The notes under the pieces: generated by a model
The model's database searches: none
Told to the model about the DNA's origin: nothing
Seen by the model: the letters and a program-made list of their open reading frames with translations, nothing else
Assembly: GCA_016718135.1 (NCBI GenBank)
Contig: JADKEF010000003.1
Coordinates: 62,001 to 126,000, forward strand
DNA length: 64,000 bases
From: Acidobacteriota bacterium
Lineage (GTDB): Bacteria; Acidobacteriota; Blastocatellia; Pyrinomonadales; Pyrinomonadaceae
Reading direction: 5' to 3'
Shown here: positions 17,334 through 26,622 of the stretch, piece by piece
Numbering within the stretch: the first letter of the stretch is position 1
How the letters are laid out: each line of letters starts with the position of its first letter
Made by a program: the position numbers and the translations under genes

Positions 17334-17363
17334 TCTCGGTGGAATTATGTTTTGAAATGGAGT

Positions 17364-18336
17364 TTAGGTCAAAGTCGCGGCGGTCGAGACGCTGCCGACG
17401 CTGGACTGTTGGCGAAAATGATCGGCGTGTTCTCGCATCGAGACAACGCCAAATTTGTTAGTCAACGCCGCAATGGTCTCACCGAGAAACTCGATCTTCC
17501 GCTGCGAGGTGTTCGTCATCCCTGGGAAGAACTTCATCGCCGGCACATCCTCGCCACCGAGAAAATCGAGCGGATGCAGCAAGAACGACGGCTCGACACC
17601 GGAGACCGAACAAGCCGCGACCGCCGAACGCCAATACGTCTTCGCTACTGCCGCCGAAAATGTCGATAGGTACAAAAGATAGCTCGCGTGGATCGGCGTT
17701 TTGACCAATGGGAACGTCGTCACCGGAATTTCGACCATCTGTTTACCTGCAGCTTCGAACAAAATGCGGTTTCAGCGACTGAAAGCCGTCCGAGAACTTA
17801 CCAAAAAGCTTCTTCCGCTTCGCCTTTTCTTCGTCGCTCATCTTGGACGAATTTAAGAAAAAGAACGCACGTGCCAGCGGAGCAATGTACGTCGGCAATA
17901 GCGAGCAATCATATTCATAACCACGCTCGCCCAGCGTCTCAAGAACTGCCGGACTCAGGCTATAGCCGGGACCGCGAAATCCGACCGGACGCTTTCCGGT
18001 AATGCTCTCAAGAGCATTCTCGGTTCGTTCAAACTCGCTTACAAGTTCCTCTTTGGAATAAAGATGAAGCCATGGTTCGTGGTTAAAAGAGTGGTTGGCG
18101 ATCTCATGGCCCGCATCGGCGATGGAGCGAATCGCGTCACGATTCTTCTCAAGCGCCGCATCCTGTCCGATGACGAAGAACGTAACCTTCATGTCTCGCT
18201 CTTTGAGAAACGACAATATCCGAGGCACTGCAAGGTCGAGATAGCTCGGGAGATCTTCCCAGCCGGCGTCGCCGTTGGTCTTCATGTACGACCATTGATT
18301 GTCGAGGTCGAGTGAAACGCTCGCTAGCTTTTTCAT
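17364..18336 (-). CDS. Polysaccharide deacetylase, split by a frameshift
   Basis: The N-terminal ORF (18336 down to 17743) begins VSLDLDNQWSY, the NodB-domain Asp motif, and contains HEIANHSFNH, the metal His motif (about 83-92), and RGPGYS (about 127-132). It ends abruptly after HFVRSCR. The other part (down to 17364) continues in another frame from FEAAGKQMVEIPVTTFP and carries a C-terminal HPLDF motif. Removing one T from the TTTT run at 17761-17764 yields one protein of about 323 residues. ATG 18334-18336 overlaps the stop of the upstream FAD protein (ATGA). As sequenced, the enzyme would be truncated. Confidence 0.85.
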
Positions 18337-19799
18337 ACGCGTCCGGCGTTGTAGTCAGCGAAGAATCTTTCTGCGAGGCCGACTGTTTCGTTAATGTTTA
18401 GCGTTCCGTTAACGATGTGTGAAGAGTTAACCACGTAAACGCCATCAACGGATGTCTTCATATCCGATAACCCCTGTGAATAATTCACAACCGGAACCGG
18501 AAACACCTGACGCACTTTCGAGATCTTAAATGCCACAACGTCCGCACGGCGAAAATGCGGATACATTCTTTCGAGTCCGCGAAGATAGATCTCCTGGATC
18601 TCATCATCCGTCTTGTCAAAAAGCTCGTCGTCCGGGGCGATGTATCGCGGCAGATAAACGAGGGCATTGCCGTTGAATTCGCGTTTGTCGACGATCGCCG
18701 ACATCTCGATGACGCCGGTGAAAGGCGTTTCGTCGGTGATATTTGTGACGTAGTAGTTCGACAGCGAACATCGCAACATCACTGAAGCACAAACGATACC
18801 TTGATATTGGATGGCGTTCAGATCCTGTTTCTCCGCGTTGGTTAACTGCGGCATCATCTTAGCCGCGACATTTGACGGACAGGTGAGAATTACCTTGTCA
18901 AAGACCTCGTTGGCCTTCGCTCGTGGAAAATCAACAACGCTTTCCTTCGTCAGTTGCGGCTCGGATAAGAACGCACCTGAGAAGCCGGGAGCGACAGCCG
19001 CAGCTGCTTGAAACTGCGCGTACTTCGTTCGCTGGGTGACCACTTGCGGCTTTGTATCCTTATGACGACGCGCGTCTGCCATCGAGACGCGGATCTTGCC
19101 ATTTTCGAGATTCTTGATCTCTTTGACGCGTGCGTTAAGCCTGATCTCAACACCTTTCTCGACGAGCGTTTCGCCAAACCGTTCGAGTACGCGGCCGTAA
19201 CCGCCCCGGATATAGCCGAACATCTCCTTCTTCATCCCGGAGTTTCGCGCCGAGTACATTCGCTGGATGGTTGCCCAGATGAATGACGCTGCGGTCTGCT
19301 TATAGGCGTCGCCGAGCTTTGCCTTGAGCAGCGGTTTCCACATTTTCTCGAATGTCTTCTTACCCGACCAACGCGTCAGCCATTTCTCGACATCAAGCTT
19401 TTCGAGGCGACGCCAATCTTTTACCTTTGACGCGTAAAAGATCGTTGCACCGAGTCGAAGCTTGCTGATGATATCAAGCGGTTTGAAGGTGAGAAACTCC
19501 ATCGTGTTCGACATCGACAGCAGTTCGCCGTCGGTGTAGAAACCGGTTTTCGTCTCGACCCAGCGAAATTCATCCGCGAGGCCGATCTCTTCAAATACGT
19601 TGCGTGTGTTGCGGTCGGAGGCGAGGACGACGTGGTAATGCTTGTCCCAGATGATGTCGTTGATCTCCCAGACCGAGGCGAGGCCGCCGATCTCGGGTGC
19701 GGATTCGAAGAGTGTGACGTTCGCACCGGCATCGGCCAGACGCATGGCCAGCGTCATACCTAGGAACCCCGAACCGACGATTGCTATATTCTCTTTCAT
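18333..19799 (-). CDS. FAD/NAD(P)-binding oxidoreductase of the polysaccharide locus
   Basis: The ATG at 19797-19799 puts the dinucleotide-binding motif directly at the N-terminus (IAIVGSGFLGMTLAMRLADAG, GxGxxG), followed by an acidic strand end FES and GGLASVW. The longer ORF start would add 25 residues before it, which is unlikely. The 488-residue protein resembles amine oxidase/UDP-galactopyranose-mutase-like FAD enzymes; the C-terminal part has VNSSHIVNGTLNINETVGLA, where the flavin C-terminal motif is expected. Such enzymes occur in exosortase-type polysaccharide loci, but the substrate is unknown. Its stop overlaps the start of the downstream deacetylase. Confidence 0.8.
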   Translation of the reverse strand: MKENIAIVGSGFLGMTLAMRLADAGANVTLFESAPEIGGLASVWEINDIIWDKHYHVVLASDRNTRNVFEEIGLADEFRWVETKTGFYTDGELLSMSNTMEFLTFKPLDIISKLRLGATIFYASKVKDWRRLEKLDVEKWLTRWSGKKTFEKMWKPLLKAKLGDAYKQTAASFIWATIQRMYSARNSGMKKEMFGYIRGGYGRVLERFGETLVEKGVEIRLNARVKEIKNLENGKIRVSMADARRHKDTKPQVVTQRTKYAQFQAAAAVAPGFSGAFLSEPQLTKESVVDFPRAKANEVFDKVILTCPSNVAAKMMPQLTNAEKQDLNAIQYQGIVCASVMLRCSLSNYYVTNITDETPFTGVIEMSAIVDKREFNGNALVYLPRYIAPDDELFDKTDDEIQEIYLRGLERMYPHFRRADVVAFKISKVRQVFPVPVVNYSQGLSDMKTSVDGVYVVNSSHIVNGTLNINETVGLAERFFADYNAGRV

Positions 19800-19899
19800 A
19801 TTTAGCGATAAGCGAGGGCGGGCAATGTGCTTCGCGCCTTCCGCTCCGATTTTTGCTCGAAGCGAAACGTGCACTACGCGTTCCTTATTGCTTTTGAGC

Positions 19900-21595
19900 T
19901 TAACTCGGTATGTTCTTCGGAGCCGTTTCCAGCCCCTTCGAGGTTAAAGAAGATTTAATCGTGTTAGAATTCCCAAACAGTCTCATTTTTGCCAGACGTG
20001 AGAGCAAATGGACTGTTCCGCCGATGGTCTTGATCGTTTTCATCTTGGACGCCAAAGAGGCGAACGGCCAAAACGGTAGGGTATTCGACGATCTTGCCGC
20101 CCTTGAGATCGAGCAGTCCGAGCATTTCAGGGACGCCGTGAAAGCCCGATTCCTGAGGCTCAATATCGACCATCGCACTGCGGCGGAAGACGCGGAAGCA
20201 GGCTGTGTAGGAAGCGATCTTTGTTCTGAGAATTAGTCGAAACAGCACCGAAGCACCTTTCGAGAGCATCAGCCGCCAGCCGGGCACATTCTGAACACCG
20301 CCATCCTTGTGATACGGCGAGGCCTGTACCAGATCGACACCATCGGTGAGCATCGGGATCATATTGACCAGCTCGTGCGGGTCAAATGTGCAGTCGCAAT
20401 CGATAGAACAAACGATCTCTGTGTCTGCCGCCCGAATGCCGGTGATGATACCGCCCGCGACGCCTTTGTTAACCTCGTGCCTGACGATGCGAACATCATC
20501 GCGTCCGCCAAACAACTCTTCGATCGTTCCAATCGTGTTATCCGTGCTGCAATCATCGACAAAGATGATCTTCGACGAATAACCGATGTCGTTCAGTTGG
20601 CTCTCGACGCTTCTAAGTGTCTTGGCTAGATAGGGTAGTGATTCTGTTTCGTTGTAGCACGGAACGACGATCGAGACCGGGGTAAGGTCGGCCGCCTTGG
20701 CTTTTACTTTCTTCGGCGTATCGACGACTATCTCCTGGACCTTTTCCGAGACCAAGTCGTCGGCCATTCCGAGATGATCGGCAACGCTGGTGCAGCGGTA
20801 AAGAGCAAGATTCTCATGGAGTATCCACTCCATCTTATCGAGCTTGCGGTAATGGCGAATGCGGTTCAGTTTTGACGCCGCCGAGATACGAGGTTGCTCG
20901 GGGTCGAGTTCCCACGTATGAAAATAGAAGACGAAAGGGTCTTCGCTACGCTCGTGCCATTTTTTCACAGCATGACGCATCAGCGTGTACGGCATCTGCC
21001 GATAATAATTGCCGCCCGAGATCGGCAAAAGGCCAACGCCAAGATCGGCCGTTGCGTACGGGAATTCCCATATCGCCTTACCGTCGCGATGGACCTGATG
21101 AGCAACGCGTTTGCTCTTTTCACTGTTCTTTGTCGGCAGGAACGACGCGTCGTATGCGAAGCCTTCGTCAGCAAGGATCTCGAGGATCCATTCGCTTTGT
21201 TCGAACGTCAGCTTTTCCGCCGCACGATAACCGACGACACGCTGGCCCGACGCTTTTTCGATAGCATCGTTTGTTCGGCGAAGGTCCTCGCGAAATTCCT
21301 CAGGCGTCAGATTCTTTGGGCTGCGGTGATAAAATCCCCGGCTTCCGACTTCGTGTCCGCGTGCAACGATCTCGCGCATCAGGCCCGGATTTAGTTCTGC
21401 GATCCAGCCGAGCACGAAAAATGTTGCCTTAGCATCATACCGGTCGAGCAGGTCGAGAGCCTTGATCGTATTCTGCTCAACCCGCGGCTCAAAATTCTGC
21501 CAGTTTCGCTGGTGAATGAGATTCTCAAACGCCCCGACATGGAAGTAATCTTCCACAAGGACCGTCAGCAGATTTTTTTGGGTATCTTTCTTCAT
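19900..21595 (-). CDS. XrtA-type polysaccharide deacetylase fused to a GT2 glycosyltransferase, C-terminus frameshifted
   Basis: Residues 1-290 form a NodB-type deacetylase of the subfamily found in XrtA/PEP-CTERM loci: VEDYFHVGAFE at the start, KATFFVLGWIAE, RGHEVGSRGFYHR and a C-terminal extension with FYFHTWELDPEQPR. Residues 305-510 form a family 2 glycosyltransferase (VSIVVPCYNETESLPYL, IIFVDDCSTDNT, SIDCDCTFDPHEL, where DCDC stands for the DxD motif). After VEYPTVLAVRLFGV the sequenced frame runs into unrelated residues, but another frame continues with KMKTIKTIGGTVHLLSRLAK to the stop at 19900. One surplus C at 20047-20048 explains this. Confidence 0.85.
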
Positions 21596-21621
21596 TTGTC
21601 GGAATTAAGAAAAGGTTTACC

Positions 21622-22812
21622 TTACGAAGCTCTCGCTTTCGCCCTTGCCGGCATTTTGTCTTTGAGCACTCTAACGATGCGTTCCGCCGAGCGGCCGTCA
21701 CCGAATGGATTTGCGATCTTCTTGACCGATCTGATCCACGTATCTACTGCGTAATTCTCCTCAAGCATCTGCTCGAGAGCTCCCGGGCTGTTGCCTACGA
21801 GCCTGGCCACACCGGCTGTTATCGCCTCGGGCCGTTCTGTATTTTCGCGTATTACTAAAAGTGGTTTGCCCAAACTCGGCGCTTCTTCCTGAACACCGCC
21901 TGAATCCGAAACGATCAGCCAGGCGGCTTTCATAATGAATAAAAAGTCCGAATAGTCGAGCGGCTCCAGAAGGAAAACGTTATCGCGGCCGCCGAGTATC
22001 TCTTTGGCAATGCCGCGAACGTTAGGATTTGGGTGAACGGGAAAGAAAACCGCGACGTCTGCGTGGCGGTCGGCAAAGTCTCGCAGAACCGTCAAATTGC
22101 CGCCCATCGCCTCGCCAAAGCTCTCGCGGCGATGCGTCGTCAGCAAAACTCGCTTTTTGCCCGCGGTTTTCTCGATAAGTCCGGCGATCTTCTCCGACGG
22201 CTTTATATCCCTGAGCATCTGCTTGAGCGAATCGACCACCGGATTTCCCGTGACGAATATCTTCTCGCTTGGCACATCCTCGGCAAGCAGGGCCTGTCGA
22301 TTCTGCTCGGTCGACGCAAAATGGAACGTCGCCATCTGCGAGACAACGCGGCGATTCATCTCTTCCGGGAAAGGACTCATGAGATTTCCGCTGCGAAGCC
22401 CTGCCTCGACGTGGCCGACCGGTATCTTTCGATTAAATCCGGCAAGCGCACCGGCAAGCGTGGTCGTCGTATCACCCTGAACTAAGATCAGATCGGGCTC
22501 TTCGGCCACGAGGATCTTGTCGACTTTCGCCATCACCCGCGAGCAAACATCGTTCGGCGACTGATTACGCTTCATCACGCCGAGGTCAAAATCGACATCG
22601 ATATCGAGTTGCGCGAGGAATGGCGTCAGCAAACTCTTGTGCTGGCTGGATGAAACGACGATCGTCCGGAACGAACGTCTGCGGAGCTCGTGAATAACGG
22701 GCGCGAGCTTAATGGCCTCGGGCCGCGTCCCAAAAAGGACGAGAACCTTCAAACGCTCGTCGGGCGAACTACTGACTTGTTTTTGTGATATGGCACTCAC
22801 AGCATCGAACAT
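21622..22812 (-). CDS. wecB: UDP-N-acetylglucosamine 2-epimerase (non-hydrolysing)
   Basis: This enzyme interconverts UDP-GlcNAc and UDP-ManNAc for surface polysaccharide synthesis. Diagnostic blocks are LFGTRPEAIKLAPV near the start, VQGDTTTTLAGALA, PVGHVEAGLRSGN, PFPEEMNRRV, VTGNPVVDSL, TTHRRESFGEAM, HPNPNVR and VSDSGGVQEEAPSLGKPLL. The length of 396 residues is slightly long because of about 20 extra N-terminal residues. It is the first gene of the five-gene minus-strand operon and is 26 bases upstream of the deacetylase/GT2 gene. The divergent TonB receptor gene starts 89 bases away, so both promoters lie in 22813-22901. Confidence 0.94.
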   Translation of the reverse strand: MFDAVSAISQKQVSSSPDERLKVLVLFGTRPEAIKLAPVIHELRRRSFRTIVVSSSQHKSLLTPFLAQLDIDVDFDLGVMKRNQSPNDVCSRVMAKVDKILVAEEPDLILVQGDTTTTLAGALAGFNRKIPVGHVEAGLRSGNLMSPFPEEMNRRVVSQMATFHFASTEQNRQALLAEDVPSEKIFVTGNPVVDSLKQMLRDIKPSEKIAGLIEKTAGKKRVLLTTHRRESFGEAMGGNLTVLRDFADRHADVAVFFPVHPNPNVRGIAKEILGGRDNVFLLEPLDYSDFLFIMKAAWLIVSDSGGVQEEAPSLGKPLLVIRENTERPEAITAGVARLVGNSPGALEQMLEENYAVDTWIRSVKKIANPFGDGRSAERIVRVLKDKMPARAKARAS

Positions 22813-22901
22813 ATGACTTTTTCAACCAAAATGGGGAGGGCAAATTCCCCGTGTTAATATACTTTTAAACAGTGTTGTGTTCCTGTTTTCTCGGTATTTT
22901 T

Positions 22902-24944
22902 ATGCGCGGCTGTTACGGAATATTCATTTTTCTAGCGACTCTCGGGCCCGTTCTTGCTCAACAAACAACGGAAACTCCTGAGCCGATACGCGAGCAAGTC
23001 GTCGTCACGGCCAGCCGCTCGGAAACCCGTATCGGCGATACCCCCGCAAGCATCGTCACACTCTCAAAACGCGAGATCGAGACTTCGGCCGCCCCGACGA
23101 TCGACGATATGCTGAGACAAACGGTAGGTTTCTCGATCTTTCGACGCTCATCGAGCCGCAATGCGAATCCGACGACGCAGGGCGTCTCACTCCGCGGCGT
23201 TGGCTCCAGCGGGGCAAGTCGCTCGTTAATTTTGTTTGACGGCGTTCCGCTAAACGACCCTTTCGGAAGCTGGATCCAATGGAATCGCGTCTCGCCGATC
23301 GAACTCGAAAGCATTGAAGTTCTACGAGGCGGTGCTTCGAGCCTGTACGGCGATGGCGGATTGAGCGGAGCCGTAAATATGCTGCCACGCAAAGAAGGTG
23401 ATCTCGTCTACGGCATCAACGCGTTCGGCGGAACACAGAAAACACTCTCAGGCTCCGGCTTTTTTGCTTCGGAAGTAAAAGATTGGCTATTCTCACTTTC
23501 CGCCACAAGTTTCCAAACACGCGGCTACAAACCGGTCGAAGAATCAGCACGCGGCCCGGTCGATTCGTACGCAGGCGTGAGGAGCAGCAATTTTCGCGGC
23601 CGCTTCGGTCGAGATCTCGGCGGGCTTGGTTCGATATTCGTTTCGCCAGCATATTTCGGTGAAGTGCGATCCAACGGAACAGGTTTGCAAACGAACCGAA
23701 CACACATTCGCCAATTGGTTTTCGGCGGCGATTTGAGTAAAGGCGTGGCCTTCCGCTGGCGAGCGTACGGTGGCACGCAGGTTTTTGATCAGGTGTTTTC
23801 GAGTGTAAACGCGACGCGAACATCGGAATTGCCAACGCGCGTCCAACGAGTGCCCGTTCAAAACACAGGCCTTTCAATGTCCGTCTCAAAGGTCTTCGCC
23901 GATCACCAACTGATCGGCGGCATCGACCTAAAATACGTCCGCGGATCCAGCGATGAGATCGCCTACACAAACGGGATTCCTACGTCGCTAGTTGGCCCCG
24001 GCGGCCGGCAAACAACCGTCGGAGCATTGATTCAGGATTTCGTAAGGATAGGCTCGAAACTCGTCATCGCCGGTTCGCTCCGAACCGATAACTGGAGCAA
24101 CTACGACGCATTGAACGCAACCCGCGTCCTTTCGACCGGAATAACGACGGTCACGTCGTTCCCCGATCGGGAAGAAAGCTCATTTAGCCCAAAGATCTCG
24201 GCATTGTTCCATCTAAACGACCGATTCTCACTCTACGCCAACGCCTCACGCAGCTTTCGCTCGCCGACTCTCAATGAGCTGTATCGGAGTTTTCGCGTAG
24301 GCAATGTCCTGACACTCGCAAACGAAAACCTGCGCGCCGAACGAGCCAAGAACGTCGAAGGCGGCATCAGCTTCGGCGAGGAACGAACATTCGTCCGTGC
24401 CGACGTTTTCTGGACGGAGATCGACGCCCCGATCTCCAACGTCACATTAAACACAACGCCGACCCTGATAACCCGCCAACGCCAGAACTCCGCCGGAACA
24501 AGCCGCTCCGCAGGCATCGAGATCGAAGGCGAGACGAGCTTCCGGTATTTTTCAGTCTCAGCGGGCTACCTTTATGTCGACGCGATCCTAAAAAGCGATC
24601 TTCCGGGAGCAATCCTCGTCGGTTCCACCTCAACCTCCGGCAAACTCAATATCCCACAAGTCCCCCGGCACCAGTTCACCTTCCAAACAACCTATACCCG
24701 CTCAAAATGGACCGTCGCCATCCAAGGCCGTGCCTCAAGCAGCCAATTCGACGATGACCAGAATCTCTTCAGATTAGAGCCGTACGCACAGATCGATCTG
24801 TATGTTTCGCGGGAAATTAAGGAAGGAATAAAGGTTTATGCGGCGGTTGAGAACGTTTTTAGTTCGAGTTATTCGATCGGAAAGACACCGATACGAACCG
24901 TTTCAAGTCCAACCAACTTACGGATTGGCATTCGCTGGCAATAA
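22902..24944 (+). CDS. TonB-dependent outer-membrane receptor
   Basis: The start ATG (22902) is chosen because it gives a signal peptide (RGCYGIFIFLATLGPVLAQ); GTG 22872 upstream adds a weaker N-terminus. The plug domain follows: EQVVVTASRSETRIGDTPAS, then IDDMLRQTVGFSI, then GVSLRGVGSSGASRSLILFDGVPLND and VLRGGASSLYGDGGLSGAVN, which is the TonB-receptor signature. About 22 beta strands make the barrel, and the protein ends RIGIRWQ, close to the usual terminal aromatic. It would import a chelated metal, vitamin or glycan; the substrate cannot be read. A terminator follows at once. Confidence 0.93.
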   Translation: MRGCYGIFIFLATLGPVLAQQTTETPEPIREQVVVTASRSETRIGDTPASIVTLSKREIETSAAPTIDDMLRQTVGFSIFRRSSSRNANPTTQGVSLRGVGSSGASRSLILFDGVPLNDPFGSWIQWNRVSPIELESIEVLRGGASSLYGDGGLSGAVNMLPRKEGDLVYGINAFGGTQKTLSGSGFFASEVKDWLFSLSATSFQTRGYKPVEESARGPVDSYAGVRSSNFRGRFGRDLGGLGSIFVSPAYFGEVRSNGTGLQTNRTHIRQLVFGGDLSKGVAFRWRAYGGTQVFDQVFSSVNATRTSELPTRVQRVPVQNTGLSMSVSKVFADHQLIGGIDLKYVRGSSDEIAYTNGIPTSLVGPGGRQTTVGALIQDFVRIGSKLVIAGSLRTDNWSNYDALNATRVLSTGITTVTSFPDREESSFSPKISALFHLNDRFSLYANASRSFRSPTLNELYRSFRVGNVLTLANENLRAERAKNVEGGISFGEERTFVRADVFWTEIDAPISNVTLNTTPTLITRQRQNSAGTSRSAGIEIEGETSFRYFSVSAGYLYVDAILKSDLPGAILVGSTSTSGKLNIPQVPRHQFTFQTTYTRSKWTVAIQGRASSSQFDDDQNLFRLEPYAQIDLYVSREIKEGIKVYAAVENVFSSSYSIGKTPIRTVSSPTNLRIGIRWQ

Positions 24945-24946
24945 AA

Positions 24947-24969
24947 AAGGCGGCATTGAGTGCCGCCTT
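24947..24969 (+). terminator. Intrinsic terminator of the TonB receptor gene
   Basis: AAGGCGGCA and TGCCGCCTT pair around TTGAG, with A-run before and C/ATAAAAAAG after. It can work for the minus-strand ferredoxin gene as well, because the A-run gives a T-run on that strand. Confidence 0.75.
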
Positions 24970-25010
24970 CATAAAAAAGCCCTTATTTCGTGCGAGCTAC
25001 TACAACTAGC

Positions 25011-25307
25011 TTACTCCGGCGGTCCCGAGCAGCCCGGGCCCATCAAAGCTGGTATCTTCGTGCTGATGATAGGAAAATTCTCTGCCTCGGCGTTTTTTTC
25101 CATCCATTCCGCATATTCCGGCGGATAGGACATGTCCGAATAGATCGCTTCGACCGGGCACTCGGGGAGGCACGCGTCGCAGTCGATACAGGTGTCGGGG
25201 TTGATCAAAAGGCGATCGGGCGTTTCGTGAAATGCCTCGACGGGACAGACTGCGGCGCAGTCGGTGTACTTACAATCAATGCACGGCTCGGTGACAATAT
25301 AGGTCAT
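25011..25307 (-). CDS. 7Fe ferredoxin (FdxA-like)
   Basis: The 98-residue protein carries the pattern CIDCKYTDCAAVCP near the N-terminus, of which one site probably holds a 3Fe-4S cluster, and CIDCDACLPECP in the second half for a 4Fe-4S cluster. This matches the FdxA/7Fe ferredoxin layout, including the spacer FHETPDRLLINPDT. The C-terminal tail (YPPEYAEWMEKNAEAENFP) is also family-like. It carries electrons in the cytoplasm; the partner enzyme is unknown. It is divergent from glpX. Confidence 0.92.
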   Translation of the reverse strand: MTYIVTEPCIDCKYTDCAAVCPVEAFHETPDRLLINPDTCIDCDACLPECPVEAIYSDMSYPPEYAEWMEKNAEAENFPIISTKIPALMGPGCSGPPE

Positions 25308-25452
25308 TTATCTCGAATTTCTCCTCTCGTATATGGCGAGAACCAAACTAAAACCGTAATATTCCGAGGATAACTTGTCAAATCATATGAGACAAGTGAT
25401 AAAATGCCTTAAATTGCAGTAGTTAAACCGATCTTCTTTCAAGGGAAAACAG

Positions 25453-26496
25453 ATGAAAAACATCAAAGCTGAACGCGAACTGTCGCTCGATTTTCTCCGT
25501 GTAACCGAGGCGGCGGCCATTGAGTCCGCCAAGACCATGGGCCAGGGCGACCGCAAATACAGCGACCACGTCGCCGTCGAGGCAATGCGCGAGGTGATGG
25601 ACACCGTCCCGATGCGCGGCCGTATCGTCATCGGCGAGGGCGAACGCGACGAGGCACCGATGCTCTACATCGGCGAGGAAGTCGGTGGCGGCATCTTCTC
25701 CGAGGAAGCTCGGGCTGAGTTTCCCGAGGTCGACATCGCTGTCGATCCGCTCGAAGGAACAAATCTCTGTGCTCTCGGAGCCAACAACGCCATCGCCGTG
25801 CTAGCCGCTGCTGAACGCGGTGGCCTGCTCAATGCTCCTGACCTGTACATGGACAAGATCGTCGTCGGCCCTTCGTGTCGCGGTGCGGTCGATATCGATG
25901 CTCCGGTCGAGGAGAATCTGAAAAACATCGCCCGCCGTCTCGGCCGCGACGTCGAAGACCTTACGGTAATGTGTCTCGACCGTGCTCGTCACAAGGAACT
26001 CGTCGATTCCGTCCGTGCTGCCGGTGCAAGAATTCGCCTGATCTCCGATGGTGACCTTTCCGCGGGAATTTCAGCCGCCGTTGCGGGAACCAACATTCAC
26101 GCTCTTATGGGAATCGGCGGCGCTCCCGAAGGCGTCATCACTGCCGCCGCAATGAAGTGCCTCAATGGCGAGATCCAGGCAAAGCTGGTTTGGGATCCAA
26201 ACCGTCTCGGCGTCGACAAATCAAAAGTTCCCGAGGAGTCTGTCGTAATGAAACGTTTACAGGAAATGGGCATCACCGATGCGAACAAGGTCTACGACAC
26301 CAACGACCTCGCTCCCGGCAAAAAGATAATTTTTGCGGCGACCGGCGTCACCGACGGTGCACTTTTGAAAGGCGTCAGATTCTTCGGGGCCGGCAAACGA
26401 ACGCATTCGGTCGTCATGACGACAGATTCCAAGAGTATCCGTTTTGTCGACACCGTCCACGTCGAGGGCGGGCCGGACGCAGTTATTCGATTCTAG
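25453..26496 (+). CDS. glpX: Fructose-1,6-bisphosphatase class II (GlpX type)
   Basis: This gluconeogenic enzyme hydrolyses fructose 1,6-bisphosphate. The 347 residues are typical of GlpX. Diagnostic blocks include VTEAAAIESAKTMGQGD, AVEAMREVMDTVPMRGRIVIGEGERDEAPMLYIGE with metal-binding acidic residues, and VDPLEGTNLCA, the family's catalytic motif. SDGDLSAGISAAVAGTNIHALMGIGGAPEGV is the C-terminal phosphate-binding region. The ATG is preceded by AAGGGAAAAC. A terminator follows 57 bases later. Confidence 0.96.
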   Translation: MKNIKAERELSLDFLRVTEAAAIESAKTMGQGDRKYSDHVAVEAMREVMDTVPMRGRIVIGEGERDEAPMLYIGEEVGGGIFSEEARAEFPEVDIAVDPLEGTNLCALGANNAIAVLAAAERGGLLNAPDLYMDKIVVGPSCRGAVDIDAPVEENLKNIARRLGRDVEDLTVMCLDRARHKELVDSVRAAGARIRLISDGDLSAGISAAVAGTNIHALMGIGGAPEGVITAAAMKCLNGEIQAKLVWDPNRLGVDKSKVPEESVVMKRLQEMGITDANKVYDTNDLAPGKKIIFAATGVTDGALLKGVRFFGAGKRTHSVVMTTDSKSIRFVDTVHVEGGPDAVIRF

Positions 26497-26552
26497 TTTC
26501 CTAACGCGTGCATGTTGCTCGCCCCTCGCGGAGCGACGATCCGCAATGCATT

Positions 26553-26593
26553 GCCTAGGGTTCCGCCGGATCGGCCGCACCCTAGGCCTTTTT
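26553..26593 (+). terminator. Intrinsic terminator of glpX
   Basis: GCCTAGGGT and ACCCTAGGC pair over nine bases and are followed by CTTTTTA. The 17-base loop is unusually long, and a secondary CGGCCG pair in it may shorten it. Confidence 0.75.
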
Positions 26594-26622
26594 ATTTGTC
26601 GCTTTCAGCCATACGAATCGTT

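Noticed and set aside
17364..21595. Programmed +1 frameshifting as an explanation for the split genes
   Set aside because: The three sites (TTTT, CC and GGCG contexts) share no slippery sequence or following structure, so a sequencing insertion or mutation is more likely.
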